Notes under the pieces: generated by a model
What the model was told of the DNA's origin: nothing
Databases searched by the model: none
The model's input: the letters and a program-made list of their open reading frames with translations, nothing else
Part shown: positions 49,314-61,180 of the stretch, piece after piece
Layout: each line of letters begins with the position of its first letter
Position numbering within the stretch: position 1 is the first letter of the stretch
From: Sphingoaurantiacus capsulatus
Lineage (GTDB): Bacteria > Pseudomonadota > Alphaproteobacteria > Sphingomonadales > Sphingomonadaceae
DNA length: 64,000 nt
Assembly (NCBI RefSeq): GCF_042648405.1
Contig: NZ_JBHRXV010000007.1
Location: 1 to 64,000 of the forward strand
Direction: 5' to 3'
Made by a program: the position numbers and the translations under genes

Positions 49314-49344
49314 AGGGCCGCGGCGTTTCACACGCCGCGGCCCT
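49314..49344 (-). terminator. Terminator downstream of the DEAD-box helicase gene
   Basis: 13-bp perfect stem (agggccgcggcgt with acgccgcggccct), 5-base loop, followed on the minus strand by TTTTC. It starts 25 bases after the helicase stop and precedes the small gene at 49045. Confidence 0.8.
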
Positions 49345-49368
49345 GATTTCTTAAGCTCGAGCCCGGAT

Positions 49369-50736
49369 TTACCGGCCCATTGCCTGCACCTTCACGCCGG
49401 CCGGCTTCTTGCGGCCGAAGCGACGGCGGCGCGCCTGCTGATCGCCGCCCGGCAACTGGCGGTGGCCATCGCGCGCGCTCTGGCCGTGGCGCTGGCCATG
49501 GCCGTGGCCGCGCTCGTCGCGCTCCTGGCGAACCGGCACCGGCGGTGCCGACTTCTTCAGCTTGGCCGCTTCGGCGAGGAAATTCTCGGGCAGCGGCGCG
49601 ACCGGCACCTTCTGGCGCGTCAGCTTCTCGATATCGCGCAGATAGGGGCGCTCGTCCTCGGCGCAGAAGCTGATGGCGAGGCCCGCCGCGCCCGCCCGCG
49701 CGGTGCGGCCGATGCGGTGGACATATTGCTCCGGCACGTTCGGCAGCTCGAAGTTGACGACATGGGTCACGCCGTCGACGTCGATGCCACGCGCCGCGAT
49801 GTCGGTCGCCACGAGCACCCGGCTCTGGCCGCCGCGGAAGCGGGCGAGTGCGCGCTCGCGCTGCGGCTGGCTCTTGTTGCCGTGGATCGCATCCGATTCG
49901 ATGCCGGCGCCCGCCAGATGACGCACGACGCGGTCGGCGCCATGCTTGGTGCGGGTGAACACCAGCGTCCGCTCGAAGGCCGGATCGCGCAGCGACAGGG
50001 TCAGCAGCGCCTGCTTTTCGGTCTGGTTGCAGAAGGTGACGCGCTGCTCGACCCGCTCAGCGGTGGTCGCCACCGGCGCGACGGCGACCTTGACCGGATC
50101 GGTCAGGAACTTGTCGGCGAGGTCGGCGATGGTCTTCGGCATGGTGGCCGAGAAGAACAGGCTCTGGCGCTTCCTCGGCAGCAGCGGCACGATCCGCTTC
50201 AGCGAGTGGATGAAGCCGAGGTCGAGCATCTGGTCGGCCTCGTCGAGCACGAAAATCTCGACGTCGCGCAGCTGCAGCGCGCGCTGGTCGATCAGGTCGA
50301 TCAGGCGGCCGGGCGTCGCGACGAGCACGTCGACGCCGCGCTCCATCTGACGGATCTGCCGGTTGATCGGCACGCCGCCGAACACCGTCGCCACGGTCAG
50401 CTTCATGAACTTGCCATAGGCGCGGAAAGACTCCGCGATCTGGCTGGCCAGCTCGCGCGTCGGCGACAGCACCAGCATGCGGCAGCCCTTGTGGGGCGGC
50501 GCGATCGGGCGCTGGGACAGGTTATGCAGCGACGGCAGCGCGAACGCCGCGGTCTTGCCGGTGCCGGTCTGCGCAATGCCGCAGATGTCGCGGCCCGCCA
50601 GCAGATGCGGGATGGCCTGCGCCTGAATCGGCGTCGGCGTCTCATAGCCTTCGGCGGCGAGCGCCTTCTGCAGGAAGTCGGCGAGGCCGAAGTCGGAAAA
50701 TTTGGTCAAGAGATAGTCTTTCAAAACAGCATGCAC
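49369..50736 (-). CDS. DEAD-box RNA helicase (RhlE-like)
   Basis: 455 residues. Q motif FSDFGLADFLQKALAAEGYETPTPIQ, Walker A AQTGTGKTAAF, VLDEADQML, SATMP, and ARGIDVDGVTHVVNFELP and HRIGRTARAG form a complete set of DEAD-box motifs. A basic C-terminal tail rich in Gly/Arg/His/Gln is likely RNA binding. RhlE-type helicases act in ribosome assembly and cold adaptation. ATG at 50736 or TTG at 50709 are start options; the 219-bp 5' gap is unusually long for this window. Confidence 0.92.
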   Translation of the reverse strand: MHAVLKDYLLTKFSDFGLADFLQKALAAEGYETPTPIQAQAIPHLLAGRDICGIAQTGTGKTAAFALPSLHNLSQRPIAPPHKGCRMLVLSPTRELASQIAESFRAYGKFMKLTVATVFGGVPINRQIRQMERGVDVLVATPGRLIDLIDQRALQLRDVEIFVLDEADQMLDLGFIHSLKRIVPLLPRKRQSLFFSATMPKTIADLADKFLTDPVKVAVAPVATTAERVEQRVTFCNQTEKQALLTLSLRDPAFERTLVFTRTKHGADRVVRHLAGAGIESDAIHGNKSQPQRERALARFRGGQSRVLVATDIAARGIDVDGVTHVVNFELPNVPEQYVHRIGRTARAGAAGLAISFCAEDERPYLRDIEKLTRQKVPVAPLPENFLAEAAKLKKSAPPVPVRQERDERGHGHGQRHGQSARDGHRQLPGGDQQARRRRFGRKKPAGVKVQAMGR

Positions 50737-50955
50737 GCCTGGCGCCTGACCGGTGGATACACCGGTGACGCAGTACGGGCTCGAATGACGACCCGCGTGA
50801 AGAGGCAGCCTGGAATGAAGCGCTCTGAAGGTGGGGCCCGGCCCGCGCTAATCCGCGGAAAAGTTCACGCCGCCCCGATCACGCGCCATGCGGCGCGGAA
50901 CGCTTGCGGAACGGCATGTGGGGGAAAGGCGGTGAAAAGTCAATGTTGGGGGGTA

Positions 50956-51513
50956 TCAGGCCGCCGCCCCTTCTGCGATCAATCGCGTGACGGCATCGCC
51001 GATCAGCGGTGGCGACGCCAAAACGACCGAGGCCGCGACCTGCGCCTCGGGGATGTTCCAATAGGCGCGCAGCAGTCGTGCGACATCACCATCGGCGACA
51101 CGGGAGAAACCATGCCGCTCGTAGAAGCGAACGGCCCAATCCGCCGCCCGCCAGGTGCCGAGGAGGATCGGCCGCTCGCTCGAGGCAGCAAGATGGCGGA
51201 GCAGCGCCGCGCCGATGCCATGCCCCTGCCAGGCCGGCAGGACATAGGCGTGCCGGATCAGGTCGACGCTGCGCCGGCGCTGCACGCCCATCACGCCGAC
51301 GAGCCCACCCTCCCGCACATAGCCGCTGAAGATCACCCCGTCGGCGATCTCCGACGCAAGCTCGGCCGCCGGCATGTAGGGCTCGTGCCAGCGGTCGGCG
51401 GGAATCACACCGCGATAGGCCTCCGCCGCCGCATTGATGATGGGGAGGATCGCGGGCAGATCGCCCGGATCGCACGGGCGGATGGTGCCGGCAGCCGTGT
51501 CACGCGCGTTCAT
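50956..51513 (-). CDS. GNAT-family N-acetyltransferase
   Basis: 185 residues from ATG at 51513, where GGGAGG has correct spacing (the ATG at 51519 lies directly on it). IRPCDPGDLPAILPIINAAAEAYRGVIP at the start and LPAWQGHGIGAALLRHLAASS with RFYERHGFSRV are acetyl-CoA-binding GNAT motifs. It follows an AraC-type gene by 73 bp and could act on a small molecule; substrate unknown. Confidence 0.9.
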   Translation of the reverse strand: MNARDTAAGTIRPCDPGDLPAILPIINAAAEAYRGVIPADRWHEPYMPAAELASEIADGVIFSGYVREGGLVGVMGVQRRRSVDLIRHAYVLPAWQGHGIGAALLRHLAASSERPILLGTWRAADWAVRFYERHGFSRVADGDVARLLRAYWNIPEAQVAASVVLASPPLIGDAVTRLIAEGAAA

Positions 51514-51586
51514 TCGCATCCTCCCGTCGCCTGGAGGAAAAAGCGGTAGTGGGCGATGGGAGGCGGCGATTGGACGAAATTGCGCG

Positions 51587-52381
51587 TCAGCGACGAAAGG
51601 CCGCCGCGTAGACTCCGGGGGTGAAGCCGTGCCGCGCGGTGAAGATGCGGTGCATGTGGCTCTGGTCGGTAAACCCCGCGTCCAGTGCCGCCTGCACCAG
51701 CGTCGCGCCGCTGCGGATCAGCCGGCGGGCGCTGTCGAGCCGGCGCTGCATGACATAGGCGTGCGGGGTCAGTCCGGTGAGCTTCGAAAAGCCGCGGATC
51801 GTCTGAAAGCGGCTCAGGCCCGCCTGCGCTGCCAGCTCGGTCAGTGTATGGGCGCTCGCGGGGTCGTCGTCGATCCGCGCGCGAAGCTGGACCAGTCGAT
51901 CATGCGGCACGCGGGCCGACCGCGGCGCGCCGAACAGCCGCGCCAGCAGCAGGGTCAGTCGCTCCTCGAATCGCTCGCCGCTTCCATCGTCGAGCGCCGC
52001 CGACCGGGCGACGGCGAACAGGCGCGCGGCTTCCGCGTCGCACACCACCGGCGCCTGCAGCTCGCGGGAGGTAAGCCGGCCCTCGCTCAGGTCGGCGACG
52101 ATGCCGTCGACGAGCGCGGGGGAGAGGTACAGCATCGACCAGACGCGCCGACCGCCGATGGGCGCGCCGTCATGCAATTCGCCGGGGTTGACGGTGATGA
52201 TGTCGCCGCGCCCCGCCTCGACCAGACCGCGTCCGCTCCACGACCGCTGCGCGCCGTTGGTCACCAACCCGACGCCGAACTCGTCATGGGCATGCCGGGC
52301 AAAGGATCGCCGTGACCGGGCATCGACCGCGGTGACCGACCCGCTGCGAAGCGACCGCACCCGGTAATCGTCGCCCGTCAC
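51587..52381 (-). CDS. AraC-family transcriptional regulator
   Basis: 264 residues from GTG at 52381: an N-terminal cupin-like ligand domain (FARHAHDEFGVGLVTNGAQRSW, MLYLSPALVD) and a C-terminal AraC domain of two helix-turn-helix units, LTELAAQAGLSRFQTIRGFSKLTGLTPHAYVMQRRLDSARRLI and AALDAGFTDQSHMHRIFTARHGFTPGVY. It follows an Lrp-type gene by 19 bp. Targets unknown; the following GNAT is a candidate. Confidence 0.92.
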   Translation of the reverse strand: MTGDDYRVRSLRSGSVTAVDARSRRSFARHAHDEFGVGLVTNGAQRSWSGRGLVEAGRGDIITVNPGELHDGAPIGGRRVWSMLYLSPALVDGIVADLSEGRLTSRELQAPVVCDAEAARLFAVARSAALDDGSGERFEERLTLLLARLFGAPRSARVPHDRLVQLRARIDDDPASAHTLTELAAQAGLSRFQTIRGFSKLTGLTPHAYVMQRRLDSARRLIRSGATLVQAALDAGFTDQSHMHRIFTARHGFTPGVYAAAFRR

Positions 52382-52400
52382 GTCGCGCCGGCCCACGCGC

Positions 52401-52820
52401 CTAGTCCAGCAATCGCTCGAGAACGACGTGGGTGGAGACCTCGGCGACGCCCGACAGCCCGGCCACCTCCGCCCGCGCCCTCTCCAGCCCATCCACATGC
52501 TCCGCCGCCACCCGGACGATCATGTCGATGGCGCCGGTGACCGAATGGATCGCCTCGACGTTGGGGAGCGTCCGTACCCTTGGCGCGATCTGGACGCAGC
52601 GGGTGCCGCGGTCGAGCTTGACCATCAGATAGGCGGTCTCGCGGGCGCGGCTGTCGCCTTCGACGATGGTGAAACGGGCGATGGCGCCCGAGGCCTGCAG
52701 CTTGGCCAGCCGGTCCTGCGTTGCGGTGCGTGACAGGCCGAGGTCGCGGGCGAGCGCCACGACCGGCCGGCGCGCGTCGCGCCGGAGCAGGCTCAGCAGC
52801 AGCTTGTCCTTGTCGTCCAT
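52401..52820 (-). CDS. Lrp/AsnC-family transcriptional regulator
   Basis: 139 residues from ATG at 52820. N-terminal helix-turn-helix LLRRDARRPVVALARDLGLSRTATQDRLAKLQASGAIARFTI and C-terminal RAM (ligand/oligomerisation) domain TVLRSV-like segment (VEAIHSVTGAIDMIVRVAAEHVDGLERA). It is divergent from a methyltransferase gene, and heads the Lrp-AraC-GNAT gene group. An amino-acid effector is typical of the family but not identified here. Confidence 0.92.
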   Translation of the reverse strand: MDDKDKLLLSLLRRDARRPVVALARDLGLSRTATQDRLAKLQASGAIARFTIVEGDSRARETAYLMVKLDRGTRCVQIAPRVRTLPNVEAIHSVTGAIDMIVRVAAEHVDGLERARAEVAGLSGVAEVSTHVVLERLLD

Positions 52821-52926
52821 CGCTGCTCCCACCGGCAAAATGCCGCCCGCGCCGTCGCAATGATCAATGAAACCGGCGCGGCGCGAAGGCAAGCAGGCAG
52901 GCGACGCCCCCGATGAAGGCAGAAGC

Positions 52927-53808
52927 ATGCGCGCCGCCCTGTCCACCCCACGCCCAGACCCGACTGCGGCCGGCCTCTGGTCCAGCTTCTGGAAGGATGT
53001 CGGCACCGACAACGCGCCGCACGAGCGCTGCTACGTCCCCGGCGACGGGCGGCCGGTCGTCGATCGCCACTGGGCGGCGTTCGCCGATGGCCTGCCGCAC
53101 GCCGCAGAAGTGATCGATCTGGCCTGCGGGGCGGGGATCGTCGGGTCGACGCTGCTCCGTCGCCGGGGCGATCTGCGGGTCACGGGAATCGACTGGGCCG
53201 ACGTGCCGACGCCGCCGGTGGCGAATCTCACAATCCATCCGTGGGTGAGCATGGAGGCGCTGCCGTTCGAGGACGACAGCTTCGACGCGGCGGTGAGCCT
53301 GTTCGGCATCGAATATGGCGATATCGAACGCATCGCGCGCGAGCTGGAGCGCGTGCTGAAGGCCGGCGCCCGCTTCAGTTTCCTCGTCCACCACGACCAG
53401 AGCGAAATCCTGCGCGAGGGCGGGACGCGGCGGCGCGCGATCCGCGAAGTGCTGTCGGGAAAGATGCGCGCCGCCTTCCTGGGCGGGAATGCCGCAGGCG
53501 TCGATTTCCAGCGGCAGCGACTCAAGGCGCAATTCCCCGGCGAGCCGTCGATGGCGCTGCTCCTCGACCACCTCGGCCGCCATGTCTTGCGCACGCGCGC
53601 CGAGCGGCAGGCGGTGTGGGACAGACTGATCGCCGACTTCGGCCCCGAGATATCGTTGCTGGCGCACCTCGAACGCAGCGCCAAATCCGCCCCCGGCATG
53701 GGCGCCTGGCTCGCCGCGCTGCTGTCGGGCATGCGCGAGGTGAATATTTCGGTGCTGCGGCGGGGGTCTGGCGAGCCGATCGCCTGGGGTGTCGGCGGTA
53801 TCCGCTAG
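52927..53808 (+). CDS. Class I SAM-dependent methyltransferase
   Basis: 293 residues from ATG at 52927 (the frame is open from 52867). SAM motif I is VIDLACGAGIVGSTLL (residues about 60-75), acidic loop GIDW, and post-motif MEALPFEDDSFDAAVSLFGIEY with an ERVLKAGARFSFLVHHD strand. The layout is that of UbiE/methyltransferase-11 type enzymes. Substrate unknown. It is divergent from the Lrp-type regulator and precedes atpH by 156 bp. Confidence 0.88.
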   Translation: MRAALSTPRPDPTAAGLWSSFWKDVGTDNAPHERCYVPGDGRPVVDRHWAAFADGLPHAAEVIDLACGAGIVGSTLLRRRGDLRVTGIDWADVPTPPVANLTIHPWVSMEALPFEDDSFDAAVSLFGIEYGDIERIARELERVLKAGARFSFLVHHDQSEILREGGTRRRAIREVLSGKMRAAFLGGNAAGVDFQRQRLKAQFPGEPSMALLLDHLGRHVLRTRAERQAVWDRLIADFGPEISLLAHLERSAKSAPGMGAWLAALLSGMREVNISVLRRGSGEPIAWGVGGIR

Positions 53809-53964
53809 CTGGCGCCGGGCTGCGGCCAAATTGCAGGGCGACCGGGCGTCCTCGCTGCCTTGCAACATACAGGACCCCATGCTAGTGCCCCCCTCGCTCG
53901 TGGCGCGGGCCTTCTCAGCGCCTGCCGGCGAGCGCTTCCGATACCGATTTCGATTGGGTTGTCC

Positions 53965-54519
53965 GTGGACATTTCAGGCGGCATCGTCACCGGGCTTGCA
54001 GGGCGCTACGCCACTGCATTGTTCGAGTTGGCGCGTGACCAGAAGCAGATCGACAGCGTTTCGCAGAGCCTTGGCAAGCTGCGGGCCGCGCTCAGCGATT
54101 CGGGCGATTTCGCCACCCTCACCACCAGTCCGCTCGTCGGGCGCGAGGCAGCGTTGCGCGCCACGCTCGCCGCCGCCGATGCGATGAAGCTGGACCCGCT
54201 GACGCGCAACTTCCTCGGCGTTCTCGCCAAGGCGCGCCGTCTGTCGGTGCTGGGCGCGATCATTCGCGATTTCAACAAGCTCGCCGCCCATGCGCGCGGC
54301 GAAACAACCGCCGAGGTCACCTCGGCGCATCCGCTCGACGACACGCAGGTCGACGCATTGAAGGCGAAGCTCAAGACGAGCCTCGGCCGTGACGTGAACG
54401 TCGATCTCCGGGTCGATCCCGCGATTCTCGGCGGTCTGGTCGTGCGCGTCGGTTCGCGCATGGTCGACAGCTCGATCAAAACCAAACTCGACAATCTCGC
54501 GCTCGCGATGAAAGGCTAA
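53965..54519 (+). CDS. atpH: F1 ATP synthase delta subunit
   Basis: Links F1 to the peripheral stalk. 184 residues from GTG at 53965: GLAGRYATALFELARDQKQID, the conserved TRNFLGVLAKARRL and C-terminal DPAILGGLVVRVGSRMVDSSIKTKLDNL. An open frame reaches upstream to 53860, but homology begins at the GTG. First gene of the atpHAGDC operon; the 156 bp upstream should hold the promoter, but no firm -35/-10 is visible. Confidence 0.95.
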   Translation: MDISGGIVTGLAGRYATALFELARDQKQIDSVSQSLGKLRAALSDSGDFATLTTSPLVGREAALRATLAAADAMKLDPLTRNFLGVLAKARRLSVLGAIIRDFNKLAAHARGETTAEVTSAHPLDDTQVDALKAKLKTSLGRDVNVDLRVDPAILGGLVVRVGSRMVDSSIKTKLDNLALAMKG

Positions 54520-54521
54520 CC

Positions 54522-56051
<1,530 letters not shown>

Positions 56052-56066
56052 TCGACAGCTCGTGCT

Positions 56067-56167
56067 CGTCATCCCCGCGAAGGCGGGGACCCAGCACGAA
56101 AAATAAGCGCCGGCGGAAGCGGGCAGTTTGTAAGTAGGACTGGGTCCCCGCCTTCGCGGGGATGACG
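56067..56167. repeat. REP-like inverted repeat within the atp operon
   Basis: 28-bp arms (56067-56094 and 56140-56167) in perfect inverted order, beginning cgtcatccccgcgaaggcgg, around a 45-base loop. The RNA would form a very stable stem between atpA and atpG. The gtcatccccgcgaaggcgg motif is a widespread intergenic repeat in several proteobacteria. Confidence 0.88.
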
Positions 56168-56184
56168 ACAAAGAGAAGGTGGGC

Positions 56185-57084
56185 ATGCCCAGCCTCAAGA
56201 GCCTCAAGGTCCGCATCACCTCGGTGAAGTCGACCCAGAAGATCACCAAGGCGATGAAGATGGTCGCCGCCGCCAAGCTGCGCCGTGCGCAGGAAGCGGC
56301 GGAAGCCGCGCGTCCCTACGCCGAGCGCATGAACGCGGTGCTGGCCTCGCTGGGCAGCCGCGTCGTCGTCGGCCCGCAGTCGCCGAAGCTCCTCGCCGGC
56401 ACCGGCGCGGACCAGGTGCATCTGCTGGTGGTCGCGACCTCGGAGCGTGGCCTCGCGGGCGCGTTCAACACCAACATCGTCCGTGCCGCGCGCCGCAAGG
56501 CGGAGCAGCTCCTTGCCCAGGGCAAGACGGTGAAATTCTACCTCGTCGGCAAGAAGGGCCGCGCCCCGCTGGCGCGCACCTATCGCGACAGCTTCGTCCA
56601 TCAGGTCGATCTGTCGGCCGTGAAGAAGCTCGGCTTCGCCGACGCGTCGGGCGTCGCCGAGGATCTGATCGCTCGCTATGAAGCGGGCGAGTTCGACGTC
56701 GCGCACCTGTTCTACGCCCGCTTCCAGTCGGCGCTGGTGCAGGAGCCGACCGAAAAGCAGATCATCCCGGTGGCGCTGCCGACCGCAACCGAGGCCGCGG
56801 CGAACACCGCTGCTGCCGGCGCGGTGCCTGCCGCCGTCGAATATGAGCCCGACGAGGAGTCGATCCTCGCCGAGCTGCTGCCGCGCAACGTCGCCATCCA
56901 GGTGTTCCGCGCGCTGCTGGAAAACGCCGCGTCGGAGCAGGGTTCGCGCATGACCGCGATGGACAATGCGACCCGCAACGCCGGCGACATGATCAACCGC
57001 CTGACCATCACCTACAACCGGACGCGTCAGGCCGCGATCACCAAGGAACTCATCGAGATCATCTCGGGCGCCGAAGCGCTCTGA
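56185..57084 (+). CDS. atpG: F1 ATP synthase gamma subunit
   Basis: Central rotor stalk. 299 residues: N-terminal helix SLKSLKVRITSVKSTQKITKAMKMVAAAKLRRAQ, SERGLAGAFNTN, YNRTRQAAITKELIEIISGAEAL at the C-terminus, the hallmark of gamma. The start at 56185 has AGAAGG six bases before it; a GTG at 56179 is less likely. It is preceded by the atpA-atpG palindrome and followed by atpD after 26 bp. Confidence 0.97.
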   Translation: MPSLKSLKVRITSVKSTQKITKAMKMVAAAKLRRAQEAAEAARPYAERMNAVLASLGSRVVVGPQSPKLLAGTGADQVHLLVVATSERGLAGAFNTNIVRAARRKAEQLLAQGKTVKFYLVGKKGRAPLARTYRDSFVHQVDLSAVKKLGFADASGVAEDLIARYEAGEFDVAHLFYARFQSALVQEPTEKQIIPVALPTATEAAANTAAAGAVPAAVEYEPDEESILAELLPRNVAIQVFRALLENAASEQGSRMTAMDNATRNAGDMINRLTITYNRTRQAAITKELIEIISGAEAL

Positions 57085-57110
57085 CGGATTAGAGGCGAAG
57101 GAAACAGACC

Positions 57111-58579
<1,469 letters not shown>

Positions 58580-58580
<1 letters not shown>

Positions 58581-58987
58581 TGGCCGACAAGCTCCAGTTC
58601 GACCTCGTGTCGCCCGAGCGCGCGCTGCGCTCGGAGGCGGTGCATATGGTCGTGGTGCCGGGCACCGAGGGTGACTTCGGCGTCCTCGCCGGCCACGCGC
58701 CCTTCATGTCGACGATCCGCCCCGGCGCCATCCAGGTGTTCGCCGAGGCCGGTTCGGCGCCGGCGCGCATCTTCATCGACGGTGGCTTCGCCGAGGTGAA
58801 CGAGCGCGGCCTGACCATCCTCGCCGAAGCGGCGGTGCCGGTGGAAGAGCTTCAGCCGGAAGCGATCGCCCGCGATCTTGCCAATGCGCGTGAGGATCTG
58901 CGCGACGCGAAGACCGATGCCGAGCGCATCGTCGCCGAGCGTCGCATCGCCCGCTTCGAGGCGATGCAGGCCACGATCACCAACTAA
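58580..58987 (+). CDS. atpC: F1 ATP synthase epsilon subunit
   Basis: Rotor-stalk and inhibitory subunit. 135 residues: LQFDLVSPERALRSEAVHMVVVPGTEGDFGVLAGHAPFMSTI, then FIDGGFAEVNERGLTILAEAAVP (beta-sandwich) and a C-terminal helical region. Overlaps atpD by one base. Last gene of the operon; F0 genes are not in this window, as is common in alphaproteobacteria. Confidence 0.96.
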
Positions 58988-58995
58988 GACTTGGG

Positions 58996-59014
58996 GCTCC
59001 GCCTTAAGCGGAGC
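58996..59014. terminator. Weak hairpin after atpC
   Basis: 7-bp stem gctccgc / gcggagc with a 5-base loop, 9 bp after the atpC stop, followed by only short T stretches. It lies between the convergent atpC and DUF6265-like genes and is only a possible terminator. Confidence 0.35.
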
Positions 59015-59016
59015 GA

Positions 59017-59514
59017 TCAGTTCTTCGAACGCCGGCCGGGGCTCACCGCTTCGTGCCGGCGTTCGTATGTCCAGCTCTTGGCGGATTCGTCGCCGCCGCT
59101 CACCGTCGCGGTCAGCCGGTCGCCCTCGCGCTTGTAGGCAATGCGCTTAGGGAAGCCGTGCTGCGGGTTCTCGAAGGCGACTTCGGTCCCGTTTTGCGAA
59201 ACCAGCTTGAACGGTACCGGCCGCCGACCGCCGGGCGCGCCCCAGAAGATAATGCTGCCGTCGGTCTCGGTGGTGATGCGCATCAGCTCGAAGCCGAGCA
59301 TGCGCGCTTCCTTGCCCGATCGGCCGAGGCCGAGCATGGCGCCGCCGCGCGGGTGCGTCCAATGCTCTTCGGTCCAGCGTGCGTCGCGCTCGCTGACCCA
59401 GTCGCCCGACAGCCAGTCGAGCGCGTCGATGGTCGGCGAATCGGCAGCGACCGCGGCGCCGGCAACCAGCAGCCACCCCAACCCGGCGGCGGCGGCGATG
59501 CGACTCACTCTCAT
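59017..59514 (-). CDS. Secreted DUF6265-like protein
   Basis: 165 residues from ATG at 59514 with GGGAGG before it; signal peptide to about residue 23 (AAAAGLGWLLVAGAAVA). The mature part LDWLSGDWVSERDARWTEEHWTHPRGGAMLGLGR, GFELMRI and AFENPQHGFPKRIAYKR resembles DUF6265 lipocalin-like proteins. Location periplasmic, function unknown. It is convergent with atpC and follows an alpha/beta hydrolase gene by 25 bp. Confidence 0.82.
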   Translation of the reverse strand: MRVSRIAAAAGLGWLLVAGAAVAADSPTIDALDWLSGDWVSERDARWTEEHWTHPRGGAMLGLGRSGKEARMLGFELMRITTETDGSIIFWGAPGGRRPVPFKLVSQNGTEVAFENPQHGFPKRIAYKREGDRLTATVSGGDESAKSWTYERRHEAVSPGRRSKN

Positions 59515-59539
59515 GAAGCCTCCCGGCCGGGAAGCTACC

Positions 59540-60256
59540 TCAGCCGCGGTAGGCGCGCCACCCGCCCTCGGGCAGCGCCAGCCGGTCGAGCACCAGCCGG
59601 ATGACATCGGGGTTCCACGGCAGGCCGATATGGCTGCCATCGACGGCGATATTCTCGCGCTGCCCGCCCTCGGGGATCATCGCGGCGCCGGGCGGCACGA
59701 TGCCCTCGTCGGGGCTGTAGATCGAAGTGATCGGCACCGGCGGGCATTCGTGGAGCGCGCTGTCGATCGGTACGGCATCGACCTTGTGGTCGTTGAGCGC
59801 CTCATAGAGCCGCCAGGCATTGTTGGCGCGCAGATCGCCGACGCTCGGCGTGCCGAGCGTGATCACCTGCCGCACGCGCTCGGGCTCCATCTTCGCAAGC
59901 TCGCGCGCATAGAGGCCGCCGAGGCTCCAGCCGATCAGCGACACCTTGCGGCCATGCTGGTCGTGCCAGCCGCGCAAGCGCGCCAGCATCGCATCGAGCA
60001 CACCCCTGCGGAGGCCAAGGTTGCGGCCAAGCTCCCAGCCGGTCACCGGATAGCCGAGCGCGGCGATGCTGCGGCGCAGGGGGGCGGTCAGCCGGTCGTT
60101 GGCGGCGAGGCCGGGGAACACCATCACCGGATGGCCGTCACCTGCCGGAAGCTGGCGCAGCGACCGCTTCTCGGCACCGTAGCGGATATATTCGGGAAAG
60201 GCGCGAAGCTCGGCGAACAGCCGGGGTTTCGAGGGCGGTTCGAGGGTCGTCGCCAT
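59540..60256 (-). CDS. Alpha/beta hydrolase
   Basis: 238 residues. PVMVFPGLAANDRLT corresponds to the oxyanion region, the nucleophile elbow is GWSLGG, acid in IYSPDEGIV and histidine in DGSHIGLPW near the C-terminus. No signal peptide. The pattern matches lipase/esterase-like hydrolases of unspecified substrate. It is downstream of galU by 10 bp, probably cotranscribed, and precedes the DUF6265-like gene. Confidence 0.88.
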   Translation of the reverse strand: MATTLEPPSKPRLFAELRAFPEYIRYGAEKRSLRQLPAGDGHPVMVFPGLAANDRLTAPLRRSIAALGYPVTGWELGRNLGLRRGVLDAMLARLRGWHDQHGRKVSLIGWSLGGLYARELAKMEPERVRQVITLGTPSVGDLRANNAWRLYEALNDHKVDAVPIDSALHECPPVPITSIYSPDEGIVPPGAAMIPEGGQRENIAVDGSHIGLPWNPDVIRLVLDRLALPEGGWRAYRG

Positions 60257-60266
60257 GCCCGTCTCC

Positions 60267-61142
60267 TTATTTCAGCGTCGCGATGAAGGCGCGGACCTCG
60301 TCGCCGATGTCGGCGCGCTCCAGCGCCAGCGCGATATTGGCGTTGATGTGCCCCGCCTTGTCGCCACAGTCGAAGCGGCGGCCGGCATAGGTGTAGCCGT
60401 GGAACGGCTGCTTGCCGATCAGCTCGGCCATCGCATCGGTCAGCTGCACCTCGCCGCCGGCGCCGCGCTTGTGCGCCGACAGCACGTCCATCACCTCCGG
60501 CTGCAGGATATAGCGGCCGACGGCGGCGAGCCGCGACGGTGCGTCGGCGGGCTTCGGTTTCTCGACCATGCCGGTCATCTCGGTCAGCGGCCCATCGGTA
60601 CGGCCCGGCGTGATGATGCCGTAGCGGTTGGTGTGCTCGCGCGGCACTTCCATCACCGCGAGGATGTTGCCGCCGACCTTGCCATACGCCTCAACCATCT
60701 GCTTCAGGCAGGGCGATTCGGGCGACCACAGCAGCTCGTCGGGCAATAGCACCGCGAAGGGCTCGTCGCCGACGATGTGGCGCGCACACCAGACCGCGTG
60801 GCCGAGGCCGAGCGGCTCCTGCTGGCGGACGTAGGCGATGTTGCCGGGGGTGAGCTGCGTGCCTTCGAGGTCGGCGAGCGCCTGCGCCTTGCCGCGCGCG
60901 CCCAGCGTCGCGACCAACTCGCCGGCGACGTCGAAATAATCCTCGAGCGGATTCTTGCCGCGCGCGGTGACGAAGATCAGCTGCTCGATGCCGGCGGCCA
61001 GCGCTTCATCGACTGCATATTGGATCAGCGGCCGGTCGACGACGGGCAGCATCTCCTTCGGGATGGCCTTGGTGGCGGGCAGGAAGCGCGTCCCCATGCC
61101 GCCCACCGGGAAAACCGCCTTGCGCACCGGCTTTGAAGCCAT
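60267..61142 (-). CDS. galU: UTP-glucose-1-phosphate uridylyltransferase
   Basis: Makes UDP-glucose for polysaccharides and lipopolysaccharide. 291 residues: KAVFPVGGMGTRFLPATKAIPKEMLPVVDRPLIQYAVDEA at the N-terminus, EPLGLGHAVWCA, LLPDELL and NRYGII; GRRFDCGDKAGH near the C-terminus. Normal length. It is followed by the alpha/beta hydrolase gene and lies 38 bp from the DUF4175 gene on the same strand. Confidence 0.96.
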   Translation of the reverse strand: MASKPVRKAVFPVGGMGTRFLPATKAIPKEMLPVVDRPLIQYAVDEALAAGIEQLIFVTARGKNPLEDYFDVAGELVATLGARGKAQALADLEGTQLTPGNIAYVRQQEPLGLGHAVWCARHIVGDEPFAVLLPDELLWSPESPCLKQMVEAYGKVGGNILAVMEVPREHTNRYGIITPGRTDGPLTEMTGMVEKPKPADAPSRLAAVGRYILQPEVMDVLSAHKRGAGGEVQLTDAMAELIGKQPFHGYTYAGRRFDCGDKAGHINANIALALERADIGDEVRAFIATLK

Positions 61143-61180
61143 CGATCAGAATCCCCTGTCCGTCATGACGCCACGCTAGG

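Noticed and set aside
53860..53964. N-terminal extension of AtpH
   Set aside because: The extra residues do not resemble the delta subunit and lie in the expected promoter region; homology begins at the GTG at 53965.
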